Positions 7,721 to 16,672 of a stretch of 64,000 bases of DNA are shown piece after piece. The stretch comes from Streptomyces sp. SirexAA-E (GTDB lineage: Bacteria; Actinomycetota; Actinomycetes; Streptomycetales; Streptomycetaceae): NCBI RefSeq assembly GCF_000177195.2, contig NC_015953.1:62001-126000 (forward strand). Direction: 5' to 3'. How positions within the stretch are numbered: position 1 is the stretch's first letter; the number at the start of each line of letters is the position of its first letter. A model generated the notes under the pieces. That model ran no database searches. It was not told the origin of the DNA and worked only from the letters and a program-made list of their open reading frames with translations. Both the position numbers and the translations under genes were made by a program.

Positions 7721-8460
7721 ACATCACCGGAAACACCATCTTCATCCCCGGCGGCACCAGCGGCATCGGTCTCGCCCTCGCCCACCGATTCAAGGACCGC
7801 GGCAACACCGTCGTCCTCGGCGGCCGTCGCACCGAGGTACTCGACCAGCTCCGCGAGCAGGGGTTCGGCACCATCCGTATCGACACCACCGATCCCCTAT
7901 CCGTCACGGACGCCACCGCACAGGTCATCGCCCAGCACCCGGACCTCAACTGCCTCATCGCCATGGCCGGCGTGATGCTGCCGGAGGACTGGCACAAACC
8001 CGAGACATTCCTGGAAACGGCCGAGACCACGGTAACCACCAACCTCCTCGGCCCCATCCGCCTCATCGCCGCATGCATCGAACAACTGCAGACCCAGCAG
8101 AGCTCCACCATCGTCACCGTCTCCTCCGGCCTCGCCTCCGTCCCGCTCGCACGCACCGCGACCTACTGCGCGAGCAAAGCCGCCATCCACTCCCTCTCCC
8201 AGGGGATCCGTCAGCAACTGGCCGACACCTCAGTACAGGTCATCGAGCTCGTACCCCCCGTCGTCGCCACCGGACTCGGCGACACCGCCGCCAACCCGCG
8301 CGCCCTTCCCCTCGACGACTTCGCCGACAACGTCATCGACCTGCTCGCCACCCAGCCAGACGCACACGAGATCCTCGTGGAACAGGTCAAGCTCCAGCGC
8401 TACGCCGAACACCGCGGCGACTACGAGAAGGTCTTCAACATGATCAACGGCCTCCACTGA
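7717..8460 (+). CDS. Short-chain dehydrogenase (DltE-like SDR)
   Basis: A 247-residue classical SDR. Glycine motif IFIPGGTSGIGLALAHRF, adenine-stabilising NxAG equivalent LIAMAGVM, catalytic serine in IVTVSSGLASVPL and YCASKAA (Y-x-x-x-K). The C-terminal VQVIELVPPVVATGLGDTAA is the PG-like motif region of DltE-type oxidoreductases. It starts inside the stop of the SDR pseudogene (ATGA), so its translation was once coupled to that gene. The substrate is unknown. A strong hairpin at 8518-8554 ends the transcription unit. Confidence 0.88.
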   Translation: MNITGNTIFIPGGTSGIGLALAHRFKDRGNTVVLGGRRTEVLDQLREQGFGTIRIDTTDPLSVTDATAQVIAQHPDLNCLIAMAGVMLPEDWHKPETFLETAETTVTTNLLGPIRLIAACIEQLQTQQSSTIVTVSSGLASVPLARTATYCASKAAIHSLSQGIRQQLADTSVQVIELVPPVVATGLGDTAANPRALPLDDFADNVIDLLATQPDAHEILVEQVKLQRYAEHRGDYEKVFNMINGLH

Positions 8461-8517
8461 CTCGCGCCTCGGGCACCTCCCGAGACACGCGGACGAGAAC
8501 ACAGCAGACCTGATGCG

Positions 8518-8554
8518 CTCCCGGCCCGGACATCGTCGGTGTCCGGGCCGGGAG
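8518..8554 (+). terminator. Strong intrinsic terminator-like hairpin
   Basis: A perfect 15-bp stem, CTCCCGGCCCGGACA pairing with TGTCCGGGCCGGGAG around the loop TCGTCGG. It lies 57 bp after the SDR stop. No U-tract follows, which is usual for Streptomyces terminators. Confidence 0.75.
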
Positions 8555-8599
8555 ACGACGCCCGCGCGATTGGCCAGGACGCCGCGGACCAGACCTCGA

Positions 8600-9165
8600 T
8601 GCACGCGACGACGGCCACAGCCCTCAGCTCAGTCACCCGGTACCAAAGGCGTACGCGCTCGACTCCGTCGGCGTACTGCCACAGCAGGGACCGTCAGCAC
8701 TGCCAGGGACCGGCTCACCTGGCGCTGGGGGCGACGGAGAGGACCACCAGGGTACGGTTCCAGGGCGTACAGCTCGGCTTCGCTGGTGATGGCGTCCAGC
8801 GCTGCTTGGCGGCGGAGTCGGTGGACGCGATCCGGGCGGGTCCGTGGGGTGCGGGCATCAGGCGACGGCCGGGCGCTGGGCCGCGAGCCGGGCGAGGCGG
8901 GTCTCGCGCGGCTTCTCCCACGGCGTGCAGTCCTCCGCCGCCGGGAGCCCGTTGGTGGCGATGTCCTCCAGGACGGCGGCGAACTGGTCAGCGCTCCCGC
9001 GGGTCCGGGCAGCGTACGCGCGAAGCCCGTCGGCGGCTTCGGGCTTCCCTCGTACGGTCAGAAGCGCGCCGAAAGCGACAGCCTGATGGGCCGGACAGGT
9101 GGCCGCAGGCCCGGGCGTGCCGGGGCTGACGGGTTGCTGGTTGGGGATTCAGCGGACGCCCGCCA
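8600..9165 (-). pseudogene. Remnants of two small conserved genes (unidentified)
   Basis: No intact gene is present here. On the minus strand a frame without a start, between an upstream TGA at about 9150 and TGA at 8858-8860, reads AHQAVAFGALLTVRGKPEAA, DGLRAYAARTRGSADQFAAV, LEDIATNGLPAAEDCTPWEK, PRETRLARLAAQRPAVA. It has coding character but I do not recognise the family. Just downstream MPAPHGPARIASTDSAAKQ is followed, after a frameshift, by ALDAITSEAELYALEPYPGG. Both look like decayed small genes. Confidence 0.35.
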
Positions 9166-9768
9166 GTCCGGCAACGGCATCCTGATCACCTCTACCCCTG
9201 CCGAGATCGACGGCGTTGCGGCCTCATGGCCGCTGCGCCTGCGCAACGATGTCGACGGCCGACTGAACAGGGTGGGCGCGGCGCTCGCGGCCGGGCGCGG
9301 CCACGTCTTCGGCGTGACCGAAGGCCCCGGCCACAGGTCCGTCCTGGCGTTCATGCCCGACCATCCAGAGGAAGGCGTCGGAACGCTGGCCCGGGTCCGC
9401 ACCCCCGAGGACCCGAACGGCCCGTCCTGCGCAGGAACGCCCCGAACCTCTTCAGCGGGCTCAAGGCCGAGCAGTTGGCAAGATCTCCATACATGTCCAA
9501 GATGATCATCGCCGGGGCAGCCGTCCTGTTCGACGCCGCCCTGAGCTACCTCTGAGACGAGATGATCACCCAGCTGCGGGACCACGTCGCGGGTGTCGAC
9601 GTGGCCTGCTTCTTCGTCCTCGCCGAGGCCGGCCCGGCCAACCGGGCGTCCCTGCAGACCCACGACGACCTCTCGACGGTCAACACACCGCGCTGCTGGA
9701 TGCCGCCAAGACGATCCAGTTTCTCGGCGACGTCGCTCACCAGCAGCTGACGCACATCCTGAGGGAAC
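9166..9768. other. Stretch without a supportable gene
   Basis: Open frames exist on both strands, but none has a recognisable motif, ribosome site and full length together. Short protein-like plus-strand pieces (RNDVDGRLNRVGAALAAGRG near 9245; QLRDHVAGVDVACFFVLAEA near 9572) suggest decayed coding sequence. Confidence 0.4.
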
Positions 9769-10075
9769 TTGGCAGGCCTCGCGGGGGGGGGCGGGACCAC
9801 GAAAGTCCACCTGCCCTGCCAGCAAGGGCGGAGGCCGTTAGCTCTGCTGGTCAACACCGGGCAACGGGGTGACAGCCCGCAGTTCGGGGCCGTACTGAAA
9901 GCCGTCAAGGTTCCTCGTCCCGGTCTCGGCCGGCCCCGCGTTCGCCCACTGTGGGCATCAACCCGCTCAAGCGCAACCGGGCCGAGGCAACCCGGTTCGA
10001 CAAGCTCGCAGGCCGCTTCGAGACGACCGTCCGTGCTGCGGCACCACAGGATGCCCGGAAGCATGAGGCGTGCTA
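9769..10075 (+). pseudogene. IS5-type transposase remnant with internal deletion
   Basis: The plus strand reads TTKVHLPCQQGRRPLALLVN, TGQRGDSPQFGAVLKAVKVP, RPGLGRPRVRP: the DDE-domain start of IS5-family transposases (consensus like TTKxHLACxxxxxPLxxxVTxGQxxDSPQF). It then jumps, in another frame, to GINPLKRNRAEATRFDKLAG and RFETTVRAA, which is the C-terminal block (VECGINRLKRNRAVATRYDKLA). About 60 residues between the blocks, including the second aspartate region, are deleted. A run of nine G at 9784-9792 near the left edge may mark a further lesion. Confidence 0.75.
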
Positions 10076-10131
10076 CTGACGCGTCTCGTACCATCGGACG
10101 CCACCGACCGTCGAGTACCACCAAGGACTTT

Positions 10132-10986
10132 GTGAATCTCTCCGATCTTCGAGCCAAGGCCCCCTCGCTGGCGTCCGGCATGGCCGCCGCCGATCACAGC
10201 CCCGACAGCCAGCTGTCCCAGACTCGCCACCGCGCCGCTCTCGTGGCGAGCTGGCACATCGCACCAGGTTCAACCGTCCTCGAACTCGGCTGCGGCCAGG
10301 GCGATATGACCGCCGTACTGGCGGAGGCGGCCGGTCCCGACGGGCGCGTGGTGGCCGTCGACGTGGCCGAGCCCTCCTACGGAGCGCCGGTGACGCTCGG
10401 GGAATCGGCAGCCCGGCTCGCGGCGGGCCCCCTCGGGCCGCGCATCGATTTCCGCTTCGGCACCGACGTCCTCGACCCCTCGGTGGAGTTCCCCGAAAGT
10501 GCCTTTGACCACGTGGTGCTGGCCCATTGTTCCTGGTACTTCGCGTCGCTCGAACAACTGAGAGACACACTGGCCCGGGTACGGCCGTGGGCGCGGCGGC
10601 TGTGGTTCACCGAGTGGGACATGACGCCTGCCTCCGGCGACCAGTTGGCGCACCTGCTCGCCGTGCTGATCCAGGGACAGATCGAGGCCGCAGGGTCACA
10701 CGGCCAGGGCAACGTCCGCACGCCTTTCTCCCGTGAGGGGCTGTTGCGGCTCCTGCCCGAGGCCGGCTGGACGGCCGACGGCAGCGGGTCGGTCGATACC
10801 GAAGAGCTTCAGGACGGTGACTGGGAAATCGCTGCTTGCCTCGACCTGGCCGGAACGGAGGAGCGTCTGGCCACACTGCCCGAGCCGGTGCGACAGCTCG
10901 TTCTGAGTCAGGTCGACGTTCTCCGGGCCATCGCCAAGCCGCGCTGCAACCGTGCGCTCACCGCGTATTCAGTCACCGCGCACTGA
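10132..10986 (+). CDS. Class I SAM-dependent methyltransferase
   Basis: A 284-residue protein. The GTG at 10132 (VNLSDLRAKAPSLAS) is chosen because AAGGA lies five bases upstream; the open frame extends further back only into IS remnant sequence. Motif I is clear, VLELGCGQGDMTAVLAEAAG, with the acidic ribose contact in GRVVAVDVAEPSYG, then IDFRFGTDVLDPS, and motif IV DHVVLAHCSWYFASLEQLRD. The C-terminal third carries the usual additional helices. The substrate cannot be predicted. It sits alone between mobile-element remnants. Confidence 0.85.
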   Translation: MNLSDLRAKAPSLASGMAAADHSPDSQLSQTRHRAALVASWHIAPGSTVLELGCGQGDMTAVLAEAAGPDGRVVAVDVAEPSYGAPVTLGESAARLAAGPLGPRIDFRFGTDVLDPSVEFPESAFDHVVLAHCSWYFASLEQLRDTLARVRPWARRLWFTEWDMTPASGDQLAHLLAVLIQGQIEAAGSHGQGNVRTPFSREGLLRLLPEAGWTADGSGSVDTEELQDGDWEIAACLDLAGTEERLATLPEPVRQLVLSQVDVLRAIAKPRCNRALTAYSVTAH

Positions 10987-11115
10987 CATACGTCCCATCG
11001 GTGTCGAGGGACCGGGGCCTGGGCGCCCTGGTGCAGGTACTGGGCGGTGAGGCAGCGCAGCATCGTGGTACTGCCGCCGCCGGTGGCGGTGCCGACCAGG
11101 ATGTGGGGCGGCCTG
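10987..11115 (-). pseudogene. FtsK/TraB-type DNA translocase fragment
   Basis: The minus strand reads PHILVGTATGGGSTTMLRCL and TAQYLHQGAQ, about 30 residues. This matches the Walker A region of FtsK/SpoIIIE-like translocases of actinobacterial conjugative elements (PHxLxGTATGGGKTTxLRxLxAQ). The catalytic lysine is replaced by serine and nothing else of the gene remains, so it is a dead fragment. Together with the BTAD remnant just upstream on the same strand it suggests a decayed integrative conjugative element. Confidence 0.55.
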
Positions 11116-11216
11116 CTCCAGCCACCGGATCCGCACGCGTTACCCTCCGTACAAACGGATCCGCCGCCTACGGGGCCACGCCGGCTCCCGATCCCCGTCG
11201 ACGGTGCGTCGTCAAC

Positions 11217-11885
11217 CTACTTGGGGATCCTGCTCCGCAGCTTCCTCAGGGGTGCGAGAACGGCATCCTGGTCCGTGTCGTAGGCAGGTACGACACGGAC
11301 CAGTTCATGCTCGGAATCGCCCGACGCTCGGAAGCCTTGTCGGATCGCCCAGAGTGCCGCCTCCGGGTTGTGTTCCGTCTGGTGCAGGCGAGCCAGGCGC
11401 GCAGAAGCGTCGACCAGCGTCTCGGTCGGGATGACTGCATGTCCTTGGCCGGTCCTTGGCCCGCTCGAACCGTCCTGGCCGGGCATCCGCGAAGGGGTGC
11501 CCACGAACGAGCTGTAGTGCTGCTTGCAGGTGGCTGGCTGCGCAGACACCGGCGTTCCGGCCGGTCGGCCGATGGTCCTGAAACTGTTTCCAGTCACTGA
11601 CGACGTGCTGGGCGAGCCGGTAGCCCGGTGCGGGTCGATACGGGGAAACGCCTCAGCGCCGATCCAGGACCGCGGGCGGGAGGATTCGGCATTCCGCCCT
11701 TGCTCTCCCCTGCTGCTGCCTGGACGAAGGTCACGTTCGAGATCCTGGGGCCCGGCACCGGGGTGGAGGTATACCCAGCAGGCCAGCTCGGTCAGCAAGT
11801 TGCGACGGTTGCTCTGCACTGCTCCTGACGCGTTGACGACACGGGCAGGGCCGAGAAGAAGAAGGGACACTTCACCGCCGATCAT
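11217..11885 (-). pseudogene. BTAD (SARP-type) transcriptional regulator remnant
   Basis: On the minus strand the start region MIGGEVSLLLLGPARVVNAS, GAVQSNRRNLLTELACWVYL, HPGAG is the OmpR-like DNA-binding start of BTAD proteins. After frameshifts, another frame reads YRLAQHVVSDWKQFQDH (the conserved Y-R-L-x-x-x-V-x-x-D-W-x-x-F-Q of BTAD). The original frame then resumes at TLVDASARLARLHQTEHNPE, AALWAIRQGFRASGDSEHEL, ending at a TAG at 11217. Frameshifts and deletions make it non-functional. It precedes the FtsK/TraB fragment on the same strand. Confidence 0.65.
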
Positions 11886-12066
11886 TTCGTGATCGCGGTG
11901 CAGGTGCGTGCACTGGACGCTCCGCACGGCTGACGGCGAGGGTTGTTGTGCCAGGGCCCGCAGTTGAGGAAGGTGAAGGTGGGCGGGGGGTGCGAGGGAG
12001 GAGAGCGGGTCTGCGTGATGAAGTGTGGGCCTCTGACAACTCCGACAGCAGGGAGCGTTTCTTCCG

Positions 12067-12846
12067 ATGACCGCACAGCCTCCACGCCCTGAGCGCAGTG
12101 GTCCAGAGACCGACTCGGTCACGGATCTCTCCCCGTTCAAGCCCTCTCTCGTCAAGGCGGTGTTCAGGGACGTGACTCCGATGCACCTCTCTCGGTCGGC
12201 CGCGTGGGCCGCCGCGTCGGTGATACGGACAGTGCTGACGGAAATCATCGACGGCGCGAGGAGAGCGGCGGCGGCGGAGGGCCGAAAGAAGCTGGTCCCC
12301 GGGGACCTTCTCGCGGCGCTTGACCGGAACGCCGAGCTCGAGGTCGGGAACAAGTGGTACGACCACAGCCCGACCTTTCGAGGCCTGACCGGTGTCCTGT
12401 ACGACGCCGAGGGTGTCATCGTGCCTTCTCGTAAGCGCAGCAGGTCACGCAAACCGAGCGCTGTGGTCGGCGCCCACAGGTTCGAGGCCGGAGTCAAGAA
12501 GCTGCTGCGGAGCCAGGGGGCGACGGCCGCCCCAGCGATGGTCCGCGACCTCGACGGCATTGCGAGCGTGTTCCTGACGGACCTCGCCCGAGACGCGGCC
12601 GTGGTAACCCGTGAGGGCGGGGTCGCACGTTTCGGTACAGCCGCCCTGGTGATGTCGGGCGAACCGGTCCCGGCCCCGTTCCTCAACGATTCCCTCCGGG
12701 CCCCGTCCGCCCGCAAGAGGAACGGGCGGACCATCGGCAGGGATGACGTCCTGGCCGCCACCACGATGCAGCTGTTCGGCGGCAACCTCAGGCAGCGAGC
12801 CCTCACCAAAGCGCGCGAGGCGACACAGGACACGTCGGCCGACTGA
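12067..12846 (+). CDS. Histone-fold protein, H2A-H2B-like doublet
   Basis: A 259-residue protein with two histone-fold-like halves. Half 1 (about residues 28-121) resembles eukaryotic H2A: a short helix (SLVKAVFRD), long helix AAASVIRTVLTEIIDGARRA, loop GRKKLVP, helix GDLLAALDRNAEL (compare H2A IIPRHLQLAIRNDEEL), then a docking-like segment GLTGVLYDAEGVIVPSRKRS (compare H2A GGVLPNIQAVLLPKK). A basic linker (SRKRSRSRKPS, 121-131) follows. Half 2 (about 136-255) resembles H2B: HRFEAGVKKLLRSQG, long helix APAMVRDLDGIASVFLTDLA, a ~35-residue insertion, then NGRTIGRDDVLAATTMQLFG and a C-terminal helix (compare H2B [20 protein letters not shown]). A DNA-packaging or DNA-wrapping role is inferred. 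GGGAG lies 12 bases before the ATG. Neighbours are remnants, so context adds little. A compositionally simple helical protein remains the alternative. Confidence 0.75.
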   Translation: MTAQPPRPERSGPETDSVTDLSPFKPSLVKAVFRDVTPMHLSRSAAWAAASVIRTVLTEIIDGARRAAAAEGRKKLVPGDLLAALDRNAELEVGNKWYDHSPTFRGLTGVLYDAEGVIVPSRKRSRSRKPSAVVGAHRFEAGVKKLLRSQGATAAPAMVRDLDGIASVFLTDLARDAAVVTREGGVARFGTAALVMSGEPVPAPFLNDSLRAPSARKRNGRTIGRDDVLAATTMQLFGGNLRQRALTKAREATQDTSAD

Positions 12847-13109
12847 TCGGGTACGACCAACCTTCGGCGCCTGCATCCTCATCTCCACCGCGGACTCGCC
12901 AATCGAGATGACTTCCCAATGACACCAAGGGGATGGGCAATCCAGCGCCAGGGCTGGTTGCGAGCGGCGTTTCGGACACGAGCCTCAAGAGACCGAGCCC
13001 CCAGAAGGGTGCAGGTGGCCAGGTTCGTGATGCCGGCTCCCGGGTCGGCTTGCATGCCGGCGCTGGTGGTCGCCTTGACGGTACAGGCGTCGGGCATACC
13101 GGCGACCCG

Positions 13110-13660
13110 GCGGAGCCGGTCATATCGTGGGTCGGCAGCGCATTGGCCAGGAGGATCTCTTGGCCGCCGTTCGCGCGCGTCGGCCGTAGTCCACCTCGCC
13201 CAGCACCATGGCGCGGCTGGCGGCGCCGTCCGCGAGGGGCACGAGTCGCTCGGCGAGGACGGCGGGCTCGCAACCCAGTTCCGTTACCAGACCGGTCACC
13301 AGCCGCACCATCAGCAGTTTCCGTTCGCGGGCGAAGGAGTGGACCGCGTTCCGGGGGTCGGGGAACTCCGCGGCGGCGTCGACGAACGGGCATCCGCGCA
13401 CGGAATCCGCGCACGCTGGGGGCGGGTCGAACAGTGCGAGGGTTCGCTCCCTGGTGGGGACATCCTCGCGCACCAGCATTCCCTCCAGGGTGTGCCCCTC
13501 GAGGAGAGGTCCTTGAGATGGGCCAGGACCAGCTCGCCCTTGGTCCTGAAGTGCGCGTAGAGGGTGCGCTTGGACACCGGCGCCCGCTCCGCGATCTGCT
13601 CCACGCCGGTCGCGTTGATCCCGTGGACCGCACTCCGGCCACAGCGGCCAGGATGCACTC
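13110..13660 (-). pseudogene. TetR-family regulator, frameshifted
   Basis: On the minus strand the HTH part reads INATGVEQIAERAPVSKRTL, YAHFRTKGELVLAHLKDL. The reading then shifts frame near 13515 to EGHTLEGMLVREDVPTRERT, LALFDPPPACADSVRGCPFV, DAAAEFPDPRNAVHSFARER, and shifts again near 13170 before EILLANALPTHD. The order is that of a complete TetR protein with a CPF(V/A)-type effector domain, but the extreme N-terminus is lost and there are two frameshifts. Confidence 0.7.
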
Positions 13661-13994
13661 CCGCCCTCCACTTCCACCTGGACCTGATCAAACGATTCGT
13701 GCGGGCGCCGCCGCGCGAAGGGGTTTCCTGGCACGACCACGGCCGAAAGATGACCGTGGGGGCCCGACTGCCGCAAGGATGCAGCAGGCCAAGAACCGCG
13801 ACGAGATGCTTCGGACCATCGCCCGGATTTGCACTTCACTGCTCCATCAGATGATGTCGCGGGCGAGTTGGAGTAGACCGAGGATGACTGCTGGGCACTC
13901 GTCTCGTCCAGACACCCCTCGCGGCTCACGGTCCCGTCACCGGCGTGCTGACGGTCCAAAGGTCCGGCACCATCCGGCGCATAGGCTAAGCGGC
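13661..13994. other. Stretch without a supportable gene
   Basis: The space between the TetR remnant and the DUF6183-like gene shows no conserved frame, hairpin or palindrome that I can support. It probably contains the promoter of the downstream gene. Confidence 0.4.
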
Positions 13995-15140
13995 GTGGCG
14001 GAGAAGATAGAGAAGATCGTGGCGAAGCTGCCGCGCATGCGGGACGTCAGCAAGGTGGCGGGGATGGCCGAGCGCCGCCTCGCGGAAGGAGACGCCACTT
14101 TCGTGGCGGATCTCGGCATCGTCTTGCACGGGAAGTACGGTGCCGAAGGTGACTCCCTTTGGCAGTACCGAAGCCTCTTCAGCACGCTGCTGAGGCTCCT
14201 GACCGTCACCCCGGGACAGGAGAACTTCGAACAGGGCCTCCGCCTGGTGGCCACGACCGAGTCCGGCAGACGGAGCCAGAGCCGCCATGTGGCGTCCTTG
14301 CTTGCCTCCAGCCATCCTCCGCATGACCTCGTCCTGGTGTTCGACGGCGGTGCCCCGCATGCGCGCGCCTCCGAGGAACTGCGGGCGTGTCTTGTGCACG
14401 AGCTGGTCCTCCGAGGCCTGGACGTTGCCGAGATGCCCGGGATCGCGCGTTGGGCGACCTCGCCGCACTGGAGTCACCACCCGCTGGGGTGGCTGCCGCT
14501 GTCGCTGTCTGTGTTCGAGGAGGAACCCGGACTGCCCAGCTACCATGCTCGCGGGGGCAGTTGGTCGATACCGTACGTGCGGTCTGACGACGGTCCGCAG
14601 ACGGCACCGGACAGGACCGCAGAAGTCCCGCCGGCAGCCGAGACGACAACGGAGTCTGCGTCCGGAGCCATCGCCGCGGCGGTGTCGAACTGGGCCGAAG
14701 AGTCCAACGGACGGATAGAAGCCAGGACTTTCGAGCTTTCTGCGCCGGTCCGGGCCCCCGTTGTCCCAAGCGTGCTGGCATCCATGGAACTGGAGTCCCT
14801 TCGAGGGCTGACATCCAGCGACCTCGCCGCAGTCTCCTCGTGTCCAGCGGCTCAGGCTTGGCGCTTGGTCTTCGCAGCGGCATCAACGGGCGGGGCGTAC
14901 AACCACGGACTGCGGGGAGCTTATGGGCGTTTGGCCGCCTGGCGGTCGCTCGCCGGCCTCTCGGGAGCGGCTGTGCACGCGTCGGCCGCTGAGGTCGAAC
15001 ATCAGGTACTCGAATGCGACTGGTACAGCTTTGGGGCTGCCACCAAGTGGTTCGAGCGAGTGGCCTGGGACATCGGCCTGGCAGCCGTTGCCCCGGGGCG
15101 TCGCCAAATGGCGGTGCTGGCCGCGACGGACACGGACTGA
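13995..15140 (+). CDS. DUF6183-like conserved hypothetical protein
   Basis: A 381-residue protein starting at GTG 13995 (AEKIEKIVAKLPRMRDVSKV). It has a recurrent Streptomyces architecture: a helical N-terminus (AGMAERRLAEGDATFVADLG, LHGKYGAEGDSLWQYRSLFS), a central alpha/beta-looking part (DLVLVFDGGAPHARASEELR, ACLVHELVLRGLDV), and a C-terminal block (TGGAYNHGLRGAYGRLAAWR, CDWYSFGAATKWFERVAWDI). I recall such proteins annotated as DUF6183; no biochemical role is known to me. Transmembrane and signal segments are absent, so it is probably cytoplasmic. A frame extends upstream of 13995 but lies over the TetR remnant and is not credible. Confidence 0.6.
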   Translation: MAEKIEKIVAKLPRMRDVSKVAGMAERRLAEGDATFVADLGIVLHGKYGAEGDSLWQYRSLFSTLLRLLTVTPGQENFEQGLRLVATTESGRRSQSRHVASLLASSHPPHDLVLVFDGGAPHARASEELRACLVHELVLRGLDVAEMPGIARWATSPHWSHHPLGWLPLSLSVFEEEPGLPSYHARGGSWSIPYVRSDDGPQTAPDRTAEVPPAAETTTESASGAIAAAVSNWAEESNGRIEARTFELSAPVRAPVVPSVLASMELESLRGLTSSDLAAVSSCPAAQAWRLVFAAASTGGAYNHGLRGAYGRLAAWRSLAGLSGAAVHASAAEVEHQVLECDWYSFGAATKWFERVAWDIGLAAVAPGRRQMAVLAATDTD

Positions 15141-15490
15141 AGGGCCTGATCCGCGCTTCCGTCCCCGGCTGACGTTTGGTCAGGTTGCTCCCGCTGCACG
15201 TCGCTGCCACTGAGATCCACGCAGACAGCCAGCTCAACAAGTGCAACGAACCCAACAGATCCAGATAACGGCCTGCTCGTCAGTCGGCGACTTCCCCCGG
15301 CACAGGCGGACCGTAGCCAGCACGGGGACCCGCCCGGCGCGATCTCTCCGCGAACCCCGGTGGAGCCTCCAACCGATGTGCTACGGGCCGTCCCGTAACT
15401 GGCGGCGTCCCGTCTCAGTGAGGTTCAGCCGGTACCTTCAAGGGCCCGAGCGATTGCTGAGCGACAAAAAGGTCGACTCAGGTCAGTGCG
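15141..15490. other. Stretch without a supportable gene
   Basis: No open frame with a recognisable product lies between the DUF6183-like and DUF6584-like genes. Confidence 0.4.
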
Positions 15491-16036
15491 GTGCCCGATT
15501 ATCCGTTCGTGCCCCTCAGAGAAACCCTTGCCCGAGTCGATGCGGACCTGGCCGCCGGCCGGATTCCCGTCGCGCGCCAACGCCTGCGGGGTCTCGTCTC
15601 GTCCTTCCCGCACGACCTGGCGCTCCGCCGCCGTCTGGCCGAGGTGTACCGGCTCTACGGCGACGCCGCCGAGACCGGACGCTGGATGTACCTCGAAGAG
15701 GACCGGAACGCCGACGAGATCGCTGCCTTCGAGGCACGGTACGGGTCTCCCGGGTGGCGGATGAAGGCCCTCGCCTGGCAGGGCGCCGAGGCGGAGGCCG
15801 CCACCTCTTTCGCGGAGGGGCAGCTGGTCGCGGTGCGGGCCGCCTGCGCCGAGGAGCTGGGGCACCCCGTCGACTGGGACGCCCCCGCCTCCTACCGGGA
15901 CGACCTGGGAGGGGAGTGCGAGGCGCCCTCCGAGCCGTGGACGGTCGGCGGTGTACTGGCGGGCGCCGGCTGCCTGGTGGCGGCCCTTGTGTTCCTCGCG
16001 ATCTGGGTGAATGGACTCGTTTCCCTCTTCGACTGA
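15491..16036 (+). CDS. DUF6584-like protein with C-terminal membrane anchor
   Basis: A 181-residue protein starting at GTG (PDYPFVPLRETLARVDADLA). The first half is a tetratricopeptide-like helical repeat (AAGRIPVARQRLRGLVSSFP, HDLALRRRLAEVYRLYGDAA, ETGRWMYLEED), a pattern I associate with the actinobacterial DUF6584 family. A single hydrophobic helix near the C-terminus (VGGVLAGAGCLVAALVFLAI, about 153-172) would anchor it in the membrane with the helical domain in the cytoplasm. No operon partner; function unknown. Confidence 0.6.
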   Translation: MPDYPFVPLRETLARVDADLAAGRIPVARQRLRGLVSSFPHDLALRRRLAEVYRLYGDAAETGRWMYLEEDRNADEIAAFEARYGSPGWRMKALAWQGAEAEAATSFAEGQLVAVRAACAEELGHPVDWDAPASYRDDLGGECEAPSEPWTVGGVLAGAGCLVAALVFLAIWVNGLVSLFD

Positions 16037-16139
16037 CTCGGGTCACCGGGGCTTGCGCAGAGCGCGCTCAAGGTTCGGTGAGACTGTCCGGAACCGCCGT
16101 GAACGGGGCCCCGGTGACGGGTGGAACGATCTCGCGGTG

Positions 16140-16450
16140 GCTGGTGTGTTCACGGCTTCGGGGCCGTCCTGGACCGCCCCGTTCACCGGGCTGAGCCCTC
16201 GCCTGCTGGGCAAGCTGGTGATCGTACTGCGGGGCGAGGGGGAAGACCTTCCGACTGGAAAGAAGCACACAAGACGTCTCACCAGCAGGTCGGCGCCCAC
16301 GGCGAGCACGTCTTCGCGCACATGAAGACCTGGAGGATCCCTCGCGACTGCCGCCTCAAGGACGACGGAGTCCACCACGCCGTGCTGGACATCGCCCGGA
16401 TACACAACCTCACCCTCGGCGGATGGGTGAACGCCTGGCAATGGACATGG
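16140..16450 (+). pseudogene. IS transposase remnant, N- and C-termini fused by deletion
   Basis: The plus strand reads PFTGLSPRLLGKLVIVLRGE, an N-terminal block of DDE transposases that open with FTGLSxRxLxxLV. It joins almost directly to the C-terminal block GEDLPTWKEAHKTSHQQVGA, HGEHVFAHMKTWRIPRDCRL, KDDGVHHAVLDIARIHNLTL (family: EHAFARMKTWKILRDCRLKGDGVHHAMLGIARLHNL). The catalytic centre between them is deleted and the two parts are in different frames. Confidence 0.75.
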
Positions 16451-16672
16451 CAGACAAATCGTTCGAGAGGAGTGGATCAGGACTGGACCCCAGCCCTTCG
16501 CAGCTGGACTCCTTGCCGAGATGCGGGAGACCGTCGGCACAGTGGCGTCGGCCGCATCGAGTTGGTGCGCTGCCGCGGGCGGTACCGCCCAGTCGTCGGC
16601 GTCGCCTCCGAGGTCGCCGCTATCCGCGGAGGGCCGTCAGTACGACAGCGGTTGCGGACGACTGCGACACCT

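Noticed and set aside
9058..9825. A 255-codon minus-strand frame
   Set aside because: No motif, starts over the IS5 remnant, and its other part competes with protein-like fragments in different frames.
12933..13994. Upstream extension of the DUF6183-like frame
   Set aside because: It overlies the TetR remnant on the other strand and shows no similarity; the GTG at 13995 fits the family start.
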